Positions 43,717 to 48,388 of a stretch of 48,388 nt of DNA are shown one piece after another. The position numbers were made by a program, and so were the translations under genes. This stretch comes from an uncultured Pelagibacteraceae bacterium. Lineage in GTDB: Bacteria; Pseudomonadota; Alphaproteobacteria; Pelagibacterales; Pelagibacteraceae. Positions within the stretch are counted from its first letter, which is position 1; the number at the start of each line of letters is the position of its first letter. The notes beneath the pieces were generated by a model, which was given only the letters and a program-made list of their open reading frames with translations, searched no databases and was not told the origin of the DNA. The stretch is taken from the NCBI GenBank assembly GCA_902579925.1, contig CACHIS010000007.1:1-48388 (forward strand). Direction: 5' to 3'.

Positions 43717-44585
43717 TTTTTTAATACCCTCCCAGCTACTGTACTTAATTTTTCTCTAGTTTTTTTAGTTCTTTTTTCTGGTGCAGTAATAATAGCTACA
43801 TCTAAACAATTATTAGTTGGATCATTAGGATCAATGTGATCTTCAAAGTTTTCTATTAAATTTTTAATCATATTCTTTGCTTTAGCAGCATTACCCAACA
43901 AAACTTTTACCACTTGTTGGACATCAACATTTTCGTGGTCTGGATGCCAACAATCATAATCAGTAACCATCGAAACAGATGCGTATCTTATTTCTGCTTC
44001 TCTTGCTAATTTTGCCTCCGGCATATTAGTCATCCCAATTACATCTGCTTTCCAAGATCTATATAAATTGGACTCTGCTAAAGTTGAAAACTGTGGTCCC
44101 TCCATAACAATGTATGTTCCATTTCTTTGATACTCAATTTTTTCTTTTTTAATTGCTTCCTCGCATGCATTCATAAGACCATTTGATGTTGGATGGGCCA
44201 TAGAAACATGAGCAACAATTTCATCATCAAAAAATGTTTTCTCTCTTGCAAATGTACGGTCAATAAATTGATCAATAATAACAAATTTACCTGGAGGCAA
44301 ATCTTCTTTTAAAGATCCAACTGCTGATACAGATACAATATCTGTTACACCTAATTGCTTAAGAGCATCAATATTTGCCCTAAAATTTATTTTCGAAGGA
44401 GAAACAAAATGACCTCTTCCATGTCTTGGCAAGAAGTAAACTTCTTTATCATTAAAATTAATTCTTAAAAGGTGATCTGAGGGTTTTCCCCAAGGGGTGA
44501 TTAAATCCAACAATTCTCTATTTTTGAACTCTTCAACATCATAAAGGCCACTACCACCAATAATTGCTAATTTATTTATTGTCAT
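43713..44585 (-). CDS. mtnP: S-methyl-5'-thioadenosine phosphorylase
   Basis: Cleaves methylthioadenosine with phosphate to methylthioribose-1-P and adenine. The 290-residue protein has the PNP/MTAP phosphate loop IIGGSGLYD (8-16), RHGRGH at 54-59, SAVGSLKEDLPPG and the substrate-specificity region MEGPQFSTLAESN, EIGMTNMPEA-like (VIGMTNMPEAKLAREAEI). It is the first gene of the operon that ends with speDE. The adenine product can be used by Apt, encoded divergently 33 bp away. Confidence 0.94.
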   Translation of the reverse strand: MTINKLAIIGGSGLYDVEEFKNRELLDLITPWGKPSDHLLRINFNDKEVYFLPRHGRGHFVSPSKINFRANIDALKQLGVTDIVSVSAVGSLKEDLPPGKFVIIDQFIDRTFAREKTFFDDEIVAHVSMAHPTSNGLMNACEEAIKKEKIEYQRNGTYIVMEGPQFSTLAESNLYRSWKADVIGMTNMPEAKLAREAEIRYASVSMVTDYDCWHPDHENVDVQQVVKVLLGNAAKAKNMIKNLIENFEDHIDPNDPTNNCLDVAIITAPEKRTKKTREKLSTVAGRVLKK

Positions 44586-44618
44586 GTTATAAAATTAATT
44601 TATTTATAATTTACTCTT

Positions 44619-45146
44619 ATGAATTTAAAAGACTTTATTAGATCTATCCCAGATTATCCAAAAAAAGGTATTTTATTTAGAGATATCACAACACTAATTA
44701 AAGATGAGAAAGCTTTTTCAGAAACAATTGATCAAATTATAGAAAGATCAAAAATGACAAAATTTGATAAAATTGCAGCAATTGAGTCCAGGGGATTTGT
44801 TTTTGCATCAGCTGTATCTTATATTTTGAAAAAACCATTTATTATGTTTAGAAAAAAAGATAAATTGCCAAGTGATGTGCACTCTGTTGATTTTGAATTA
44901 GAGTATGGGAAAGCTACTATAGAAGTTCATAAAGATTCTATAAATAAAGGAGACTCTATTCTAATTATTGATGATCTGATCGCTACTGGTGGCACTGCTG
45001 ATGCTGCAGCAAAACTTGTAGAAATTTCTGAAGGAAAAGTTGCCGGATTTATATTTGTAATAAATCTTTTTGATCTAAATGGTTCAGATGAGTTAATTAA
45101 AAAAGGTTACTCTGTAGAAAACTTAATAGAATTTCCTGGTCATTAA
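44619..45146 (+). CDS. apt: Adenine phosphoribosyltransferase
   Basis: Converts adenine and PRPP to AMP. The 175-residue protein matches the usual length. FPxKGILFRDIT-like start (YPKKGILFRDITTL), the adenine-site region ESRGFVFASAVSY and the PRPP loop LIIDDLIATGGTADAA (116-130) are clear. Its position back to back with mtnP links it to adenine released from methylthioadenosine. Confidence 0.95.
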   Translation: MNLKDFIRSIPDYPKKGILFRDITTLIKDEKAFSETIDQIIERSKMTKFDKIAAIESRGFVFASAVSYILKKPFIMFRKKDKLPSDVHSVDFELEYGKATIEVHKDSINKGDSILIIDDLIATGGTADAAAKLVEISEGKVAGFIFVINLFDLNGSDELIKKGYSVENLIEFPGH

Positions 45147-45150
45147 ATTT

Positions 45151-46020
45151 TCAAAGATTAGGCCTATAATAAGATTTTTTCCCCTTCATTGAACTCATTA
45201 ATCCTAGTAATCTCATCTGATAAATTTTTCTTTTAAAAGTATTCAAAGTGATTAGATAATATAAAAATTTCATCTTTGCTGAAATTAAATTTTTAAAAAC
45301 TCTGAATACAGCTGTCAAATAACCATAATGTTTTTTATTAAAATAAAATTTTGACCACATCCAATGCCAATTTCTTAGATATTCAATTTCTTTTTTATAC
45401 TTTGGATCAACAGCCTTTCCTCCAAGATGATGAATTCTTGATTTTGGAACTATATAAATATATTCGTCATTTTCTAAACGCTTACATAAATCCTCATTTT
45501 CAAGATATAAGAAAAAGTTCTCATCAAAAAAATAAAAATTATTTAATTTTTTTAATTTTTCTAAATTTAAAAGCATTGCATATCCATCCACACTTTTAAC
45601 TTTAAAAGGTTTTATTGGATCAAAGTTATCACCTTCTCTTAAAGTATAATTGGGAAATTCACTTTTATCTGAAATAGGAGCAATAATTCCAAAGTTTTCA
45701 ATTTCTTTTGACGCCTGAATTATCTCATCTATTGAACTTTTTTCTAAAGTTACATCTGGATTCAATATTAAAACGAAATCTTTATTTACACTTTTGATCC
45801 CTAAATTATTTCCTGCACCCATACCTAAATTTTCTTTAGACAAAATACATTTGACATTTTTATATTTCGTCTCAATTTTTTTTTTTAATTGATTGTTATT
45901 TGAATTATCAACAACAATTATTTCAATTTCGCTATCAATAGAATTAATGCAATTTTCGATTACATGCTCACTTTTGTAGATAACAATAATCACTGAAAGA
46001 TTTTGCCTAGTTATTGACAT
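45151..46020 (-). CDS. Glycosyltransferase family 2
   Basis: A GT-A-fold transferase of 289 residues from the ATG at 46020; the frame extends upstream to a TTG at 46071 but ATG fits the family start (LSVIIVIYKSEHVIENCI). It has the rhamnosyltransferase-like layout: DNSNN, LGMGAGNNLGI, DFVLILNPDVTL (the DxD-type motif NPDV), and FFLYLENEDLCKRLE. It likely adds a deoxysugar in surface polysaccharide synthesis, which fits the adjacent rfb genes. Confidence 0.85.
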   Translation of the reverse strand: MSITRQNLSVIIVIYKSEHVIENCINSIDSEIEIIVVDNSNNNQLKKKIETKYKNVKCILSKENLGMGAGNNLGIKSVNKDFVLILNPDVTLEKSSIDEIIQASKEIENFGIIAPISDKSEFPNYTLREGDNFDPIKPFKVKSVDGYAMLLNLEKLKKLNNFYFFDENFFLYLENEDLCKRLENDEYIYIVPKSRIHHLGGKAVDPKYKKEIEYLRNWHWMWSKFYFNKKHYGYLTAVFRVFKNLISAKMKFLYYLITLNTFKRKIYQMRLLGLMSSMKGKKSYYRPNL

Positions 46021-46073
46021 AATATATATATACTCGACTATACTAAAATTTATTTTTAATGTAAAAATCAAAA

Positions 46074-47087
46074 ATGAAAAAAATCATAGTTACCGGTGGA
46101 TTAGGATTTATAGGAAGTAATCTCATAGAATTATTATTAAAAAAAAATTTTTATGTCATTAATATAGATAAATGCACCTATTCTTCAAATTTTTATAATA
46201 CCAAAGATTTTAGAAAATCTAAAAAATATAAATTTATCAAAATGGATATTGCGAATAAGAGAATAAAAAAGGTATTTATGAAATATAAACCCTCAGGAGT
46301 TTTTAATGTAGCTGCTGAAACCCATGTAGATAGATCAATAGATAATCCGGGTAGTTTTATTCAAAGTAATATTGTTGGGGTATATAATTTGTTAGAATGT
46401 TTTAAAAATTTTTCTCTAAAAAATAAATCAAAGTTAATCCACATTTCCACAGATGAGGTCTATGGTGATATATTAAAAGGAAGGACAAGTGAAACATACC
46501 CTTATCAACCAAGTTCACCATACGCGGCAAGTAAAGCTGCGTCTGATCATTTAGTTAGTTCATATATAAAAACTTACAATTTGCCTGCTATAGTTACAAA
46601 TTGTTCAAATAACTATGGTCCAAAACAACATCCAGAAAAATTAATTCCAAAACTAATATACAATATAATGAACGATAAACCTCTACCAATATATGGAAAA
46701 GGAACCAACTCAAGAGAGTGGATATATGTTAAAGATCATTGTGAGGCATTAATTAAAGTTTTTCTTATGGGCAAAATTGGAGAATTTTATAATATTGGTT
46801 CAAATAGAAATTTAAATAATTTACAAGTAACTAAAGAGATTTTAAATCATTCAAAAAAACTCATAAAGTTGGGTAAAAAAGTAAAAATCAATTTTGTTAA
46901 AGATCGTCCTGGTCACGATATTAGGTATGCACTAAATAGTAATAAGATTAAAAAAGAACTTAATTGGCATCCAAAAATTAATTTTTCAGCAGGAATACAA
47001 TTAACACTTAATTGGTACTTTAAAAATAAATCTTACTATAAATCACTTTCAAAAAAAGATATTTTAAATAGATTGGGTAAAAAATGA
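46074..47087 (+). CDS. rfbB: dTDP-glucose 4,6-dehydratase
   Basis: Second step of dTDP-deoxysugar synthesis. The 337-residue SDR enzyme has the NAD loop VTGGLGFIGSN (6-16), T126-D127-E128 in HISTDEVYGD, and the catalytic YxxxK as Y150/K154 in SPYAASKAASD. NCSNNYGPKQHPEKLIP and REWIYVKDHCEAL are also typical. The stop overlaps rfbA by 4 bp. Confidence 0.94.
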   Translation: MKKIIVTGGLGFIGSNLIELLLKKNFYVINIDKCTYSSNFYNTKDFRKSKKYKFIKMDIANKRIKKVFMKYKPSGVFNVAAETHVDRSIDNPGSFIQSNIVGVYNLLECFKNFSLKNKSKLIHISTDEVYGDILKGRTSETYPYQPSSPYAASKAASDHLVSSYIKTYNLPAIVTNCSNNYGPKQHPEKLIPKLIYNIMNDKPLPIYGKGTNSREWIYVKDHCEALIKVFLMGKIGEFYNIGSNRNLNNLQVTKEILNHSKKLIKLGKKVKINFVKDRPGHDIRYALNSNKIKKELNWHPKINFSAGIQLTLNWYFKNKSYYKSLSKKDILNRLGKK

Positions 47088-47947
47088 TAAAAAAAGGAAT
47101 TATCTTAGCTGGAGGTAAAGGAACAAGAATGAGTCCTCTTACAAAAGCTGTAAATAAACAGTTGCTCCCAATTCATGACAAGCCTTTAATATTTTATCCA
47201 CTGTCAATATTAATGCTTGCAGGTATAAAGGAAGTTTTAATCATAGTTAATCGAGGTCAATTGGAACAATATAAAAAAATTATTCCAGATGGAAAAAATT
47301 TTGGAATGAAAATTGATTATATCGAACAAAAAAATCCTAATGGACTACCCGAAGCATTCATACTAGGCGAAAAATTTATAAAGAATCAAAATGTTTGTCT
47401 CATTTTAGGTGATAATTTTTTTTATGGACAAAATTTAACAAAAATTCTTCGAAGTTGCACAAAATTAAAAAATGGTGCTAAAGTTTTATTACATAGAGTG
47501 AATAAACCAGAAAATTTTGGAGTAGCAAAAGTTATTGGCAAAAAAATTAAAAACATAAAAGAAAAACCTAAAAAATTTATTTCTGATTTAGCAATTACTG
47601 GTTTGTATTTTTTTGATAAGAAAGTTTGTAAATTTGCAAAACAACTTAAACCATCAAAGAGGGGTGAGATAGAAATTGTAGATTTATTAAACAAATATTT
47701 AAAAGATAAAAAATTATCTGCGGAATTGATAGGAAGAGGTGGTGCCTGGTTAGATACAGGATCCATTGAAGATTTTTACAAAACTAGTGCATTTGTATCT
47801 GCAATTGAGAATAGACAAGGTTTTAAAATTGCTTGTCTAGAGGAAATCGCATTTAATAATAAATGGATTAATAAAAAACAACTGTTAAAAGCTGTAAAAT
47901 TTTATGGAAATTGCGCTTACTCTAATTATATAAAAAAATTAATTTAA
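47084..47947 (+). CDS. rfbA: Glucose-1-phosphate thymidylyltransferase
   Basis: Activates glucose 1-phosphate to dTDP-glucose. The 287-residue protein has GIILAGGKGTRMSPLT (5-20) with the conserved Arg, KQLLPIHDKPLIFYPLS, the metal-binding LILGDNFFYGQ and GRGGAWLDTGSIEDF. Typical length is ~290. It precedes rfbC by 14 bp. Confidence 0.95.
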   Translation: MIKKGIILAGGKGTRMSPLTKAVNKQLLPIHDKPLIFYPLSILMLAGIKEVLIIVNRGQLEQYKKIIPDGKNFGMKIDYIEQKNPNGLPEAFILGEKFIKNQNVCLILGDNFFYGQNLTKILRSCTKLKNGAKVLLHRVNKPENFGVAKVIGKKIKNIKEKPKKFISDLAITGLYFFDKKVCKFAKQLKPSKRGEIEIVDLLNKYLKDKKLSAELIGRGGAWLDTGSIEDFYKTSAFVSAIENRQGFKIACLEEIAFNNKWINKKQLLKAVKFYGNCAYSNYIKKLI

Positions 47948-47961
47948 TCACATTTTTAAAA

Positions 47962-48388
47962 ATGAAATTAAAAAAAACTAAATTTAAAGGACTTGTAATT
48001 TTAATTGGTATTAAACATCAAGATAAAAGAGGATATTTAAGAGAGCTAGTTTTAGAAAAATTAATTAAAAAAAAATTTAAATTTCAAATTACCTCTGTTT
48101 CAAAAAAAAACGTTTTGAGAGGTCTGCATTTTCAAATTAAAAAGCCACAAGGTAAATTGATTTCTGTAATCAAAGGAGAAATTTTTGATGTTGCTGTAGA
48201 CTTAAGAAAAAATTCAAAAACATATGGTAAACATTTCTCCATAAGATTAAGTGAAAAAAATTGTACCTCGGTTTATATTCCTCCAGGTTTTGCACATGGA
48301 TTTATTACTTTAAAAAAAGAGAATATTGTCTGTTATAGTTGTACTGATTATAGATCTCCGAATAACGAAAGGTCTCTAAAATATAACG
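47962..48388 (+). CDS. rfbC: dTDP-4-dehydrorhamnose 3,5-epimerase (cut by window edge)
   Basis: The first 142 codons are visible from the ATG at 47962. The cupin-fold enzyme shows DKRGYLRE near the start, VLRGLHFQ with the catalytic His56, KLISVIKGEIFDVAVDLRKNSKTYGK and IPPGFAHGFI. It is the third gene of the rfbB-A-C set; rfbD for dTDP-rhamnose would be expected nearby, but the sequence ends first. The C-terminal ~35-40 residues lie outside the window. Confidence 0.92.
   Translation, partial: MKLKKTKFKGLVILIGIKHQDKRGYLRELVLEKLIKKKFKFQITSVSKKNVLRGLHFQIKKPQGKLISVIKGEIFDVAVDLRKNSKTYGKHFSIRLSEKNCTSVYIPPGFAHGFITLKKENIVCYSCTDYRSPNNERSLKYN

Noticed and set aside
1-48388. CRISPR arrays, tRNA/rRNA genes, insertion sequences, integrases
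   Set aside because: I looked for regular repeat-spacer units, tRNA-like TPsiC ends and transposase/integrase motifs and found none.

Overview
This window looks like part of the chromosome of a marine SAR11-type alphaproteobacterium (Pelagibacterales, 'Candidatus Pelagibacter' or a close relative). The evidence is very AT-rich DNA, almost no intergenic space, many 1-4 bp start/stop overlaps, divergent genes only 11-70 bp apart, and a typical gene set: TRAP and amino-acid ABC uptake systems, a prpDBC methylcitrate operon, a SpeD-SpeE fusion, a class II DAHP synthase and glmS beside a shortened glmU. No rRNA, tRNA, CRISPR array, transposase or integrase was seen.

Layout. 1-6639 (minus): cimA (cut by the window edge), cysS, nadE, class II DAHP synthase, glmS and the acetyltransferase half of glmU. 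6711-10968 (plus): a phosphoglycolate-phosphatase-like HAD protein, then prpD-prpB-prpC. 10988-14523 (minus): nrdA-nrdB, a tiny lipoprotein gene and a DUF4149-like membrane protein, with a pair of NrdR-box-like sites upstream of nrdA. 14682-16446 (plus): phosphomanno/glucomutase and a DUF2061 membrane protein preceded by a strong hairpin. 16443-22889 (minus): TPR-glycosyltransferase, TauE/SafE permease, dusA and a TRAP transporter dctM-dctQ-dctP, divergent from a family III CoA transferase. 24124-32528: rpoZ with a long acidic tail, an MFS permease, a hydroxyisobutyrate-dehydrogenase-like enzyme, small enzymes, two glycosyltransferases, a DUF6165-like protein and an M24 peptidase-fold protein.

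32533-37729 is the most interesting stretch. It holds three secreted-protein genes (an acidic parallel beta-helix protein, a 193-residue unknown, and a ~700-residue protein that may be a PhoX-like phosphatase). It is bounded by a perfect 24-bp direct repeat, and a second, diverged copy of the last ~60 codons of the M24 gene lies on its far side. This is the footprint of an insertion into a gene 3' end. Two of the three cargo genes share a nearly identical upstream site built of 11-bp tandem repeats (ATTGTAACTGA / ATTGTAACATT) that looks like a PhoB box. I read it as a phosphate-starvation cargo island carrying exported proteins of uncertain function.

37726-46020 (mostly minus): an amino-acid ABC transporter, then a compact mtnP - secreted hydrolase - mtnA - class II aldolase - speDE operon, with apt divergent. 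SpeDE makes spermidine-type polyamines and releases methylthioadenosine. MtnP, MtnA and the aldolase would recycle it through the DHAP shunt, and Apt would salvage the adenine. mtnA carries a one-base frameshift in an A8 tract. 46074-48388 (plus): rfbB-rfbA-rfbC for dTDP-sugar synthesis, with a divergent family 2 glycosyltransferase, probably the edge of a surface-polysaccharide region.

A recurring structural feature is a hairpin in the gap between two same-strand genes that ends right at the next start codon (nadE|cysS, dctP|dctQ, hisJ|hisQ, pgm|DUF2061).
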